Below, one piece after another: positions 8,184-15,612 of a stretch of DNA of 16,483 nucleotides. The notes under the pieces were generated by a model. It saw nothing but the letters and a program-made list of their open reading frames with translations, was not told the origin of the DNA and searched no databases. A program made the position numbers and the translations under genes. Each line of letters starts with the position of its first letter. Within the stretch, counting starts at the first letter, position 1. The stretch is from Paratractidigestivibacter sp963611755 (GTDB lineage Bacteria > Actinomycetota > Coriobacteriia > Coriobacteriales > Atopobiaceae): assembly GCA_963611755.1 (NCBI GenBank), contig CAVDTK010000039.1, forward strand, positions 1-16,483. Direction: 5' to 3'.

Positions 8184-8945
8184 ATGAAGCAGTTGAACGA
8201 GAAGGTAGCCATCGTGACCGGGGCCGGCCAGGGCATCGGCAAGGGGATCGCGCTGTGCCTGGCCAAGCGCGGCGTGAAGATCGTCGCCACCGGCCGGCGC
8301 CTCGAGCCCATCGAGCAGACCATCGCCGAGGTCAAGGAGCTGGGCGGCGACGGCTTTGCCATGAGCTGCGACTCCGGCGACCGCGCCCGCGTGGACGAGG
8401 TCGTGGCGGCCACCGTCGAGAAGTTCGGCACCGTGGACGTCGTGGTCAACAACGGCCAGGCCATCGTCCCGTCCGCCCCGGTGGAGGAGACCACCTACGA
8501 CAACATGCTCAAGGCGTGGCAAAGCGGCGTCATCGGCTCGCTCAACTACATGCAGGCCGCCTTCCCCTACATGAAGGAGCAGCACGAGGGCCGCGTCATC
8601 AACTTCGCGTCCGCCACGGGCATGTTCGGCATCGCCGGCCAGCTGGCCTACGCCTCGAACAAAGAGGCTATCCGCGGCCTGACGAAGATCGCCGCCAAGG
8701 AGTGGGGCCAGTACGGCATCTGCGTGAACGTCGTTCTCCCCGGCGCCGAGTCGCCCGCCGCCAAGGCCTGGGCCGAGAAGTTCCCGGAGGAGTACGCCAA
8801 GCAGGTGAACCTTAACCCCATGAAGCGCTTCGGCGACCCCGAGGGCGACATCGCGCCCGTCATCGCGTTCTTGGCCGGGCCCGACTCGTGCTACTTCTCG
8901 GGCCAGAGCGTCATCGTCGACGGCGCGAACTCGATCATGCCGTAG
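8184..8945 (+). CDS. Short-chain dehydrogenase/reductase with atypical active-site motifs
   Basis: A 253-residue classical-type SDR, a soluble NAD(P)-dependent oxidoreductase with a Rossmann fold. The cofactor motif TGAGQGIG is at 12-19. TGRR (36-39) after the second strand favours NADP(H). Catalytic Ser143, Tyr156 and Lys160 (YASNK) are in place with normal spacing. Two features are unusual: the NNAG motif reads NNGQ (89-92), and by alignment the Asn of the catalytic tetrad is replaced by Trp112 (in LKAWQSGVIG). The substrate is unknown. The family includes sugar, steroid and bile-acid dehydrogenases, and none can be chosen from sequence alone. An in-frame ORF extends upstream to 7671, but GAGGAGG at 8171-8177, 6 nt before this ATG, and the family alignment fix the start here. 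It stands alone, followed by a terminator. Confidence 0.93.
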   Translation: MKQLNEKVAIVTGAGQGIGKGIALCLAKRGVKIVATGRRLEPIEQTIAEVKELGGDGFAMSCDSGDRARVDEVVAATVEKFGTVDVVVNNGQAIVPSAPVEETTYDNMLKAWQSGVIGSLNYMQAAFPYMKEQHEGRVINFASATGMFGIAGQLAYASNKEAIRGLTKIAAKEWGQYGICVNVVLPGAESPAAKAWAEKFPEEYAKQVNLNPMKRFGDPEGDIAPVIAFLAGPDSCYFSGQSVIVDGANSIMP

Positions 8946-8974
8946 GGTTTTGCGGGCCCCGTATGCCCCCGCGA

Positions 8975-9014
8975 CCCCCGGCGCATCCGGTCCCAGGATG
9001 CCCGGGGGTTTCTT
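8975..9014 (+). terminator. Rho-independent terminator of the SDR gene
   Basis: A long GC stem: CCCCCGG (8975-8981) with CCGGGGG (9002-9008), continued by GCATCC/GGATGC around one bulged C, with a 7-nt loop. TTTCTT follows. It lies 29 bp after the SDR stop codon. Confidence 0.88.
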
Positions 9015-9150
9015 ATGCCGCGCCGCGTCTGGCTGCGTCCGCCCGCCTGCCCCGGTCTTCTCGCCAACATCGAGAAGACCTTGTAACCGCGCGGAAACAC
9101 GGCGGGTGGTAGGGTGGGTGGCGTAAACTCCGGACAGAGGAGGTAGCCCC

Positions 9151-9192
9151 ATGCTGTACATGTTTGAGAGCGGAGTCTATCTGCCGCACTAG
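9151..9192 (+). CDS. 13-residue ORF, possible leader peptide of the MFS gene
   Basis: ATG at 9151, 13 sense codons and a TAG stop, giving MLYMFESGVYLPH. AGGAGG lies 7 nt upstream, as strong as any ribosome-binding site in the window. The stop is 52 bp before the ATG of the MFS transporter gene on the same strand. Short translated leaders before efflux genes often act in attenuation or translational control, but no clear anti-Shine-Dalgarno hairpin for the MFS start is visible. The ORF could also be a gene remnant or a chance match. I know no named family for this peptide. Confidence 0.45.
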   Translation: MLYMFESGVYLPH

Positions 9193-9244
9193 CTGGGCCT
9201 TATTGGCCATTGCCTTGCTACAACTCTGTCTTTAGGAGCTATGT

Positions 9245-10489
9245 ATGTCTCTTTTTGACTCGCCCTCGCGGCGAATCGTCGGCATCAACCTGTTCTTGAT
9301 GCTGGCCCTGCAGGCCACCTATTTCGTGGGGATCATCGGCTGCGCCACATACGATCTGGGCGCGGGTGCCCTCGAGGTGAGCGCGCTTACCTTCTCGCTC
9401 AACACGCTGCTGGTCGTGGGCAACCTGGTGAGCGGCCCCATCATCGACCGAATTGGCCCCCGGAAGACCCTGATCGCGATCCTTGCGGCCATCGTGGCCT
9501 TTGGTTTCTTCGACTGGCTGTGCCCCGTCAGCTACCCGAGCCTGTTTCTTGCGGCCGTGACCAACGGCTTCTTCTTTGGCGCGGGCACGACGGCCATCGA
9601 CGCCTACCCGCGGTTCTTCTCGCAAGACGCCAAGGATCTTGTGCGCACCAACAGCCTAAGCCAGGTGGCCACGGGCATCTCGGTCATCCTGGGGCCGGCG
9701 CTGGCCGGCTGGATTACCACCTGGGCCCCCAACCAGTGCGTCTTCTCGATCATGGCCCTGGCGCCCTTCCCGGCGCTCGCGCTTGCGTGGGCGACCAGGG
9801 AGGAGAAGCCCGTGGGGCCGCGGGCTTTGGAGGCTGAGGAGAGCCCCGGCGCGGCATCCGGCGACCCCGTCGTACCGGCCGAGAAACCCAACTTCTTCCG
9901 CGAGGTCTGGGAGGGCGTGAAGATCGTCTTTTCCAAGGATGACCTGCGGATCCTTTTCATCATCAGCTTCCTCGGCTTCTTCGCGTACGGCGCCTTCGAC
10001 TCGCTGGAGTCGCTCTTCTACCGAGACGTGCTTCTCGTCGACTCGGACTGGATGGGCTGGCTCTCGTCGGCCGCGGGCATCGGCGGAACCCTGGGGTCGC
10101 TTCTGGTCTTGAAGATCGACCACAAGAAGTTCTCGACCTGGCTTTTGTCGATGGTCCTGGTGCTTGTGGGCACGGGCTCGATGGTCTATACCGGCACGCC
10201 GTTTGTGCTGGTAGCGGCCGTGGGGCAGATCGTCACGGGCGTGGGCTTCGGCATGCTGGCGCCCATCCGCACCACGCTCATGCAGATGCGCTGCGACTCG
10301 TCGACCATCGGGCGCGTGGCCTCGGTCATGCGCGTGGCCATGAACTCGGCGGGCGCGCTGCCGCTTTTGGCCGCGCCGGCGCTCTCGGCCCTCTTTGGGC
10401 CGCAGGCGGTGCTCTTTGGCGCGTCGACCTTCGCGGCGCTTTTGGGCGTCGTGTGCGCGTGGCTCTATAGGGGCACGCGCGTGAAGTAG
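9245..10489 (+). CDS. MFS transporter
   Basis: A 414-residue major facilitator superfamily permease in the cytoplasmic membrane, with about 12 hydrophobic helices in two halves. The helix 2-3 loop carries a motif A-like sequence, GPIIDRIGPRK (64-74). A polar loop of about 50 residues (184-232, rich in Glu/Pro/Ala) joins the halves. The second half ends in a short basic tail (LYRGTRVK). The general pattern fits drug or metabolite efflux, but the substrate cannot be told. The ATG at 9245 has AGGAGC 5 nt upstream; an overlapping ATG at 9241 is out of frame. The gene is preceded by the 13-codon ORF and followed by the BASS-family gene in the same direction, 192 bp away. Confidence 0.92.
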   Translation: MSLFDSPSRRIVGINLFLMLALQATYFVGIIGCATYDLGAGALEVSALTFSLNTLLVVGNLVSGPIIDRIGPRKTLIAILAAIVAFGFFDWLCPVSYPSLFLAAVTNGFFFGAGTTAIDAYPRFFSQDAKDLVRTNSLSQVATGISVILGPALAGWITTWAPNQCVFSIMALAPFPALALAWATREEKPVGPRALEAEESPGAASGDPVVPAEKPNFFREVWEGVKIVFSKDDLRILFIISFLGFFAYGAFDSLESLFYRDVLLVDSDWMGWLSSAAGIGGTLGSLLVLKIDHKKFSTWLLSMVLVLVGTGSMVYTGTPFVLVAAVGQIVTGVGFGMLAPIRTTLMQMRCDSSTIGRVASVMRVAMNSAGALPLLAAPALSALFGPQAVLFGASTFAALLGVVCAWLYRGTRVK

Positions 10490-10533
10490 CTGCGCGGATA
10501 AGTAACGCGCGCTTTAACAACCTGCGGCGTTTT

Positions 10534-10567
10534 GGTCCGCCCGGGAGCACGTCGCCCCGGGCGGACC
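10534..10567 (+). other. Perfect 12-bp GC hairpin between the MFS and BASS genes
   Basis: GGTCCGCCCGGG (10534-10545) pairs fully with CCCGGGCGGACC (10556-10567) across a 10-nt loop. No T-run follows on either strand, so it is not a standard terminator. TATCAT, a fair -10 match, begins at 10568 directly after it, but no -35 is evident. It may weaken read-through from the MFS gene or act as an operator for the BASS gene. Confidence 0.5.
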
Positions 10568-10681
10568 TATCATGTCGGGGCGAGCGATTCTGGCGCCGGG
10601 CGCGCCGGTCTTCTCGCCGCCCGCGCCGTCGCGAACGGAGCGAAAGGCGCCGTCACCAACACCCCGAGGAGGCATTTTCTC

Positions 10682-11698
10682 GTGCAGGCTTGGAAGTCTT
10701 TTGGCAAGTTCATCGGAGGCCACCTGGCGTTCATCGCCCCCATCTGCGTGGCGCTGGGCGTCCTGTTCCCAAGCCAGCTGTCGGTCCTCAAGCCTTGGGT
10801 GACGCCGCTTTTCGCCTTCATGACCTTCCAGGGTGCCTTGGGCAACAACCTGCGCCACCTGGCCGAGGCCTTCCGCCACCCCAGCGCCATGATCGTGACG
10901 CTGTTTATCTCCACGGTGGCCATGCCGCTTGTGGCCTTTGGCCTGGGCAGCCTGTTCTTTGGCGACAACACCAACATCGTCTGCGGAATCGTGCTTGAGT
11001 ACAGCGTGCCGGTGGCCGTGGTCTCGGCCATGTGGGTCAACATGTTCGACGGCGACTTGTCGCAGGCCCTGGCCACGCTGCTGGTTTCCACCATCCTGGC
11101 GCCCCTTACCATCCCCGCGACCTTGCTTTTGTTGCTGGGGCAGTCGGTCGAGGTCGACGTCTGGGGCATGATGAGCGGCATGCTCATTCAGATCGCGCTG
11201 CCGGCCATTGCCGGCATGGCCGTGAACGACCTCACGCACGGGCGCGGCAAAGAGGAGTTCTCGCCCGTGCTCTCGCCTGCGGCCAAGATCGCCCTGGTGC
11301 TGGTGATCCTTTCCAACTCGACGGGCGTTTCTCCGTACATGAGGAACCTCAACCCGCAGCTGGTGGGGGTCATCGTGTTCATCGGCCTGTTTGCCGCGAC
11401 GGGGTACTTTTGGGGCCTGGTGATCTCGCGCCTGTGGGGTCGCAACAGAAAAACGCAGGTCACCATGACCTTCCAGACGGGCATGCGCAACATCTCGGCC
11501 GGGGCGGTGATCGCGGCGCAGTACTTCCCCGGTGAGGTCATGTTCCCGGTCATCGTGGGAACCCTCTTCCAGCAGGTCCTGGCCGCGTGCTTCGGCAACT
11601 TCATGCGGTGGCTTCTGGCCAAAGACGACGCCCGGGCCGCGCTGGCGGCAGGGGAGAAGGCTGCGACGGCGGGCCAGGGCCCCGCGACCGCGGCGTAG
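10682..11698 (+). CDS. BASS (bile acid:sodium symporter)-family transporter variant
   Basis: A 338-residue membrane protein with 9-10 hydrophobic segments resembling the BASS fold (ASBT, PanS, ACR3 relatives). The best landmark is FQTGMRN (264-270), matching the E-x-G-M-Q-N segment of helix 9. The start is GTG at 10682, chosen because GAGGAGG (10666-10672) lies 9 nt before it and the membrane sequence begins there. The ORF extends back to 10532, but that part is Arg/Gly-rich and crosses the hairpin at 10534-10567. Residues equal to the Na+ ligands of Neisseria ASBT appear changed (Glu260 to Gln265, Gln264 to Arg269, Asn115 to Ala116). Transport may therefore not be sodium-driven, and bile acids need not be the substrate. 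The C-terminal tail is Ala/Gly-rich. Confidence 0.85.
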   Translation: MQAWKSFGKFIGGHLAFIAPICVALGVLFPSQLSVLKPWVTPLFAFMTFQGALGNNLRHLAEAFRHPSAMIVTLFISTVAMPLVAFGLGSLFFGDNTNIVCGIVLEYSVPVAVVSAMWVNMFDGDLSQALATLLVSTILAPLTIPATLLLLLGQSVEVDVWGMMSGMLIQIALPAIAGMAVNDLTHGRGKEEFSPVLSPAAKIALVLVILSNSTGVSPYMRNLNPQLVGVIVFIGLFAATGYFWGLVISRLWGRNRKTQVTMTFQTGMRNISAGAVIAAQYFPGEVMFPVIVGTLFQQVLAACFGNFMRWLLAKDDARAALAAGEKAATAGQGPATAA

Positions 11699-11700
11699 GC

Positions 11701-11787
11701 CGGGCTCCGGGGCTCCCGATTGCCCGCGGAGTCGTCCGCGGAGGCCTCCGGAGCCCGCGGCTCTCGCCACGCGGAGGCCCTTCTTAT
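11701..11787 (+). terminator. Nested GC hairpins ending the BASS gene
   Basis: Several stems overlap here: CGGGCTCCGG with CCGGAGCCCG (11701-11710, 11748-11757), an inner CCGCGGA-gtcg-TCCGCGG (11724-11741), and a competing stem GGCCTCCG with CGGAGGCC (11743-11750, 11772-11779). The last encloses GAGCC-cgc-GGCTC and is followed by CTTCTTATC. The last stem with its pyrimidine run is the likely rho-independent terminator. The alternative pairings are mutually exclusive in part. Confidence 0.65.
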
Positions 11788-11928
11788 CAAAAACGGCGAA
11801 CTTTTGTATTTTGTACAAAAACGTCGAGTAGAGCCCGCTTTTTTCTTCTTGCCAACTGGGCAAACGTCGACGCGATGAGGCAGTCTACTCGGCAATCCCG
11901 TACAAAATACAAAAGTTCGCCGTTTTTG
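11788..11928. repeat. 141-bp element with perfect 29-bp terminal inverted repeats
   Basis: The arms 11788-11816 and 11900-11928 are exact reverse complements over 29 bp; the left arm starts CAAAAACGGCGAAC and ends TTTTGTAC. Inside, a second inverted pair, CGAGTAGA (11825-11832) and TCTACTCG (11884-11891), continues the symmetry, and TTGCC/GGCAA lies at the centre. The left arm's inner end forms a 12-bp palindrome, TTTTGTACAAAA (11809-11820). The arms are AT-richer than the surroundings. There is no coding region inside. It could be a palindromic interspersed repeat, a MITE-like remnant or a large cruciform/bidirectional transcription block. No flanking target duplication is evident. Confidence 0.8.
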
Positions 11929-12077
11929 GTTTGGCCGCCTAAATCAGGGCCCGGATTTCTTCGCGCCGGGCCGTTTATGGGGCTCCTGGCCCTGCCCGCG
12001 CCGCGTCGGCGCCCCGCACGCCCTGTTACGTTTGCGCTGCAATTTGGTGAAGCGGCGGGCCCGCCCAGGATTGCTCA
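11929..12077. other. Gene-free stretch upstream of gatC
   Basis: I see no ORF with a ribosome-binding site. A 7-bp stem, GGCCCGG/CCGGGCC (11948-11954, 11966-11972), followed by GTTTAT could be a weak plus-strand terminator. Together with 11699-11928 this makes about 420 bp without a gene. Confidence 0.5.
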
Positions 12078-12083
12078 TATAAT
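12078..12083 (+). promoter_or_regulatory. -10 box of the gatCAB promoter
   Basis: A consensus TATAAT is placed about 37 bp before the gatC ATG. At the expected -35 distance the sequence is GC-rich (GCGGGC) and does not match TTGACA, so only the -10 is called. Confidence 0.6.
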
Positions 12084-12119
12084 GGTTCGCGTTGTGTACG
12101 AAATGCGGAAGGAGCGCCC

Positions 12120-12431
12120 ATGGCACTCAGCGAGAAGGACGTGCGCGGCATCGCCGAGTACGCGAAGATCGCCTTGACCGACGATGAGCTCACCGAGATG
12201 TGCGCGTACTTGAACGACGCCGTCGACATGCTCGAGCCCATCCTCCAATATGACCTGCCCGACGTCGAGCCCACTTTTCACCCCATCGGATCGCTCTCCA
12301 ACGTCATGGGCGCCGATGAGCTCGAGCCCGAGCGCGACCTGCCGCTCGACGTGGCGCTCGAAAACGCGGGCAGCTCGCGCGACCGCTACTTCCGCGTCCC
12401 GTCGATCCTCGGAGAGGGGGAGAGCGAGTAA
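12120..12431 (+). CDS. gatC: Asp-tRNA(Asn)/Glu-tRNA(Gln) amidotransferase subunit C
   Basis: A 103-residue GatC, the small linker subunit that wraps GatA and GatB and stabilises the transamidosome. The family pattern is clear: LSEKDVRGIAEYAKIALTDDE near the N-terminus (split about 3-23), the central LEPILQYDLPDVEPTFHP (38-55), and the C-terminal FRVPSILGEGE. AAGGAG (12109-12114) lies 5 nt before the ATG. The stop overlaps the gatA start by one base (TAATG). It is the first gene of a gatCAB operon behind the -10 box at 12078. Confidence 0.95.
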   Translation: MALSEKDVRGIAEYAKIALTDDELTEMCAYLNDAVDMLEPILQYDLPDVEPTFHPIGSLSNVMGADELEPERDLPLDVALENAGSSRDRYFRVPSILGEGESE

Positions 12432-13942
12432 TGGCACTTTCCATCGACTCCATGACCGCCGCCCAGATCGCCGCCGGCGTCGCGGCCGGCGACTTCACCG
12501 CCACCGAGGTGGCCCAGGCCTCGCTTGACGCCATCGAGCAGCGCGAGGGCGCGGTCCAGGCCTTCCTGCAGGTCACGCCCGAGCTCGCGCTCGACGCCGC
12601 CGCCAAGGTCGACGCCGCCCGCGCCGCGGGCGAGGCCCTGCCGCCGCTCGCGGGCGTGCCGCTGGCCATCAAGGACAACATGAACCTCGTGGGCACGCGC
12701 ACTACCTGCGCTTCTCGCATGCTCGAGAACTATCAGAGCGTCTACACCGCCACCTGCGTCGAGCGCATGCTCGCCGCGGGCTGCCTGCCCATGGGCAAGG
12801 CCAACATGGACGAGTTCGCCTTCGGCTCCTCGACCGAGAGCTCGGCCTTCCACCGCACCAACAACCCCTGGGATACCGAGCGCGTGCCCGGCGGCTCGTC
12901 GGGCGGCTCGGCCGCCTCGGTCGCGGCCGGCGAGGTCGCCCTGTCCCTGGGCTCGGACACCGGCGGCTCCATCCGCCAGCCGGCCAGCCTCTGCGGCGTC
13001 GTGGGCATGAAGCCCACCTACGGCGCCGTTTCCCGCTACGGCGTGGTGGCCTTCGGCTCCTCCCTTGACCAGGTAGGCCCCTTCGGCCGCACGGTCGAAG
13101 ACGTTGCCCTGGCCATGAACGCCCTGGTCGCGGCCGGTCACGACCCCTACGACTGCACGAGCCAGGACTGCCCGGTCGACTTCCTCGAGCACCTGGAAGA
13201 CCCCGTCGAGGGCAAGCGCGTGGGCATCATCCCCGCCTTCATGGAGGCCGAGGGCTTGACCCCCGAGGTCCGCGCCGCCGTCGAGTCGGCCGCCAAGAAG
13301 CTCGAGGAGCAGGGCGCCCAGCTCGTCGAGGTCGACCTGCCGCACCTCGACGCCGCCATCTCGGCCTACTACGTCATCGGCCCCGCCGAGGCCTTCTCCA
13401 ACCTGGCCCGCTTCGACGGCATCCGCTACGGCTACCAGGAAGAGGGCTGCTCCAACCTCACCGAGCAGAGCTCGCTGTCCCGCGCCCACGGCTTTGGCGC
13501 CGAGGCCAAGCGCCGCCAGATGCTGGGCGCCTATCTTCTCTCCTCCGGCGTCTACGACAAGTACTACTACGCAGCTCAGAAGGCCCGCACCCTCATCACG
13601 CAGGACTACAACGCGGCATACGAGAAGGTCGACACGATCCTCATGCCCAGCTCGCCGAGAACGGCGTTCAAGTTCGGCGAGATCTCCGACCCCACGCAGA
13701 TGTACCTCTCCGACATGTACACCATCTCGCTGAACATCTGCGGAAACGGCGGCATCTCGGTGCCGCTGGGCCTGGGCGCCGACTCCGGCCTGCCCGTCTC
13801 GGCGCAGCTCGTGGGGCCCGCGTTCAAGGATCGCCAGCTGCTCACGTTCGCCCGCGCCGTCGAGCGCGGCTTCGCGCGCGAGGACGGCTCGCCCGCGCTC
13901 AGCGTCGCGCCCGATTTCGCCGGGAAGGGAGGCGAGCTCTAA
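12431..13942 (+). CDS. gatA: Asp-tRNA(Asn)/Glu-tRNA(Gln) amidotransferase subunit A
   Basis: A 503-residue amidase-signature protein that hydrolyses glutamine and supplies ammonia to GatB. The Ser-cisSer-Lys triad is intact: Lys81 (AIKDNM), Ser156 (PGGSSGGS) and Ser180 (DTGGSIRQP). These sit two residues after the S. aureus GatA positions 79, 154 and 178. The glutamine-pocket region follows (KPTYGAVSRYGVVAFGSSLD, about 194-213). The length is a little over the usual 480-490. It is joined to gatC and gatB by one-base TAATG overlaps. As part of GatCAB it converts Glu-tRNA(Gln) and/or Asp-tRNA(Asn) in the cytoplasm. Confidence 0.97.
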   Translation: MALSIDSMTAAQIAAGVAAGDFTATEVAQASLDAIEQREGAVQAFLQVTPELALDAAAKVDAARAAGEALPPLAGVPLAIKDNMNLVGTRTTCASRMLENYQSVYTATCVERMLAAGCLPMGKANMDEFAFGSSTESSAFHRTNNPWDTERVPGGSSGGSAASVAAGEVALSLGSDTGGSIRQPASLCGVVGMKPTYGAVSRYGVVAFGSSLDQVGPFGRTVEDVALAMNALVAAGHDPYDCTSQDCPVDFLEHLEDPVEGKRVGIIPAFMEAEGLTPEVRAAVESAAKKLEEQGAQLVEVDLPHLDAAISAYYVIGPAEAFSNLARFDGIRYGYQEEGCSNLTEQSSLSRAHGFGAEAKRRQMLGAYLLSSGVYDKYYYAAQKARTLITQDYNAAYEKVDTILMPSSPRTAFKFGEISDPTQMYLSDMYTISLNICGNGGISVPLGLGADSGLPVSAQLVGPAFKDRQLLTFARAVERGFAREDGSPALSVAPDFAGKGGEL

Positions 13943-15588
13943 TGAAGAAGCTCTCCGAGGTCCTTGAGGACTGGGAGGCCGTCATCGGCCTCGAGATCCA
14001 CACCGAGCTCACCGCGCTCGACACCAAGATGTTCTGCAACTGCCGCCTCTCGCACGACGACGAGCCCAACGCCAACGTGTGCCCGGTGTGCCTGGGCCTT
14101 CCCGGCGCCCTGCCGGTGCCCAACAAGCGCGCCATCGAGAGCATCGTGAAGGCGGGCCTGGCCACCAACTGCGAGATCCAGAAGCACTCGATGTTCTACC
14201 GCAAGCACTACTTCTATCCCGACATGGCCAAGAACTTCCAGACCACGCAGGGCCCGGTGGCGTTTGCCATGTACGGCCACCTGGACCTCGAGGTCACGGG
14301 CCAGGGGGCCGCGGAGCGCCCGGACTGCGCCTTCGGCGAGGCCGAGGCCCAGAGCCTGGCGTCGGCCTCTGCCGGCGCCGAGGGCCTCTCGACCTCGATG
14401 ACGGCCACCATGCGCGAGGGCAACCAGCGCGCGGGGCACCTGGCCAGCTACGACGCGACCAACATGCAGATGCCCGAGCGCCGCGCCGACGGCTCCTACA
14501 CCGTGCCCATCCGCATCCTGCGCATCCACATGGAGGAGGATGCCGCCAAGATGGTGCACGTGGGCGGCGCCGAGGGCCGCATCACCGCCGCCGCGGAGTC
14601 GCTGGTCGACTACAATCGCTGCGGCACGCCGCTGATCGAGCTCGTCACCGAACCCGACCTGCGCACGCCCGAGGAGGCGCGCCTCTTTATGGAGAAGCTC
14701 CGCCAGGTCTTCCTTACCCTGGGCATCTCCGACTGCTCCATGGAGAAGGGCTCCATGCGCTGCGACGGCAACGTGAGCCTGCGCCGCCGCGGCTCCACGA
14801 AGCTCGGCACCAAGACCGAGATGAAGAACCTCAACTCCTTCAAGAGCCTGCACGACGCCCTCGAGTACGAGATCTGCCGCCAGGCCGAGGTGCTCGAGGA
14901 GGGCGGCATCATCTACCAGGAGACCCGCCACTGGGAGCCCTCCAAGCGCCGCACCGTCGTGATGCGCGTGAAGGAGACGGCCGACGACTACCGCCTGTTC
15001 CCCGATCCGGACCTGGCGCCCTTCGACCTTTCCGACGAGTTCATCGAGGAGGCGCGCGCCTCGATCCCGGAGCTTCCGGACGCCAAGCGCGACCGCTACA
15101 TGGCAGACTTCGGCCTGAAGCGGGCAGACGCCGCCCAGCTCGCGGGCGACCCGGCTGTGGCCGACTTCTTCGAGCAGGCCGTGGCCGGCGCGGACGCCAA
15201 GGTCGTGCCCACCGTGGGCAACGTCATGGTGAACCTCGTGCCCAGCTACGACGCGCTCACGCCCGCGCAGGTGCGCTCCATCGCCGGTCTTCTCGCCGCC
15301 GACGCCATCACGTTTGCCCAGGCACGCGAGGTGCTGGACGCGGTCAACGGCACCGACAAGGACCCCGAGAAGGTCGTGGACGAGAAGGGCCTGCGCCAGG
15401 TGACCGACACCGCCGCGCTCGAGCCCATCGTCGACGAGGTCCTGGGCCGCTGCACCGACCAGGTCCAGCAGTACCGCGACGGCAACAAGAAGGTCATCGG
15501 CTTCCTCGTGGGGCAGTGCATGAAGGCCGCCAAGGGCTCGGGCAACCCCAAGCTCTTCAACCAGCTGTTGGCGCAGAAGCTGGGGTAG
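13942..15588 (+). CDS. gatB: Asp-tRNA(Asn)/Glu-tRNA(Gln) amidotransferase subunit B, with an insertion
   Basis: A 548-residue GatB, the subunit that activates the misacylated aminoacyl-tRNA with ATP and amidates it. The N-terminal AVIGLEIHTEL (13-23), the Zn cysteines Cys32, Cys34, Cys47 and Cys50 (FCNC...CPVC), YFYPDMAKNFQ (90-100) and RIHMEEDAAK (194-203) mark the kinase-like core. The C-terminal helical and tail domains end in VIGFLVGQCMKAAKGSGNPK. Bacterial GatB is usually 475-500 residues. The excess lies mainly between about 117 and 190, where most GatB proteins have a short link before RIHLEEDA. The reading frame is intact, so this is an insertion and not a frameshift. The start overlaps the gatA stop (TAATG). 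Confidence 0.96.
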   Translation: MKKLSEVLEDWEAVIGLEIHTELTALDTKMFCNCRLSHDDEPNANVCPVCLGLPGALPVPNKRAIESIVKAGLATNCEIQKHSMFYRKHYFYPDMAKNFQTTQGPVAFAMYGHLDLEVTGQGAAERPDCAFGEAEAQSLASASAGAEGLSTSMTATMREGNQRAGHLASYDATNMQMPERRADGSYTVPIRILRIHMEEDAAKMVHVGGAEGRITAAAESLVDYNRCGTPLIELVTEPDLRTPEEARLFMEKLRQVFLTLGISDCSMEKGSMRCDGNVSLRRRGSTKLGTKTEMKNLNSFKSLHDALEYEICRQAEVLEEGGIIYQETRHWEPSKRRTVVMRVKETADDYRLFPDPDLAPFDLSDEFIEEARASIPELPDAKRDRYMADFGLKRADAAQLAGDPAVADFFEQAVAGADAKVVPTVGNVMVNLVPSYDALTPAQVRSIAGLLAADAITFAQAREVLDAVNGTDKDPEKVVDEKGLRQVTDTAALEPIVDEVLGRCTDQVQQYRDGNKKVIGFLVGQCMKAAKGSGNPKLFNQLLAQKLG

Positions 15589-15612
15589 GAGAGTCGCGCG
15601 GGAGGCGCCACG

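Noticed and set aside
10532..10681. ATG start 150 bp earlier for the BASS gene
   Set aside because: The extension is Arg/Gly-rich, lies over a hairpin, and a strong ribosome-binding site precedes the GTG at 10682.
10514..11863. 449-codon minus-strand open frame opposite the BASS gene
   Set aside because: His/Arg/Gly-rich shadow without motifs; the plus-strand membrane protein explains the codon pattern.
11788..11928. Insertion sequence
   Set aside because: The interior is only 83 bp, with no transposase fragment and no visible target-site duplication, so only a repeat is called.
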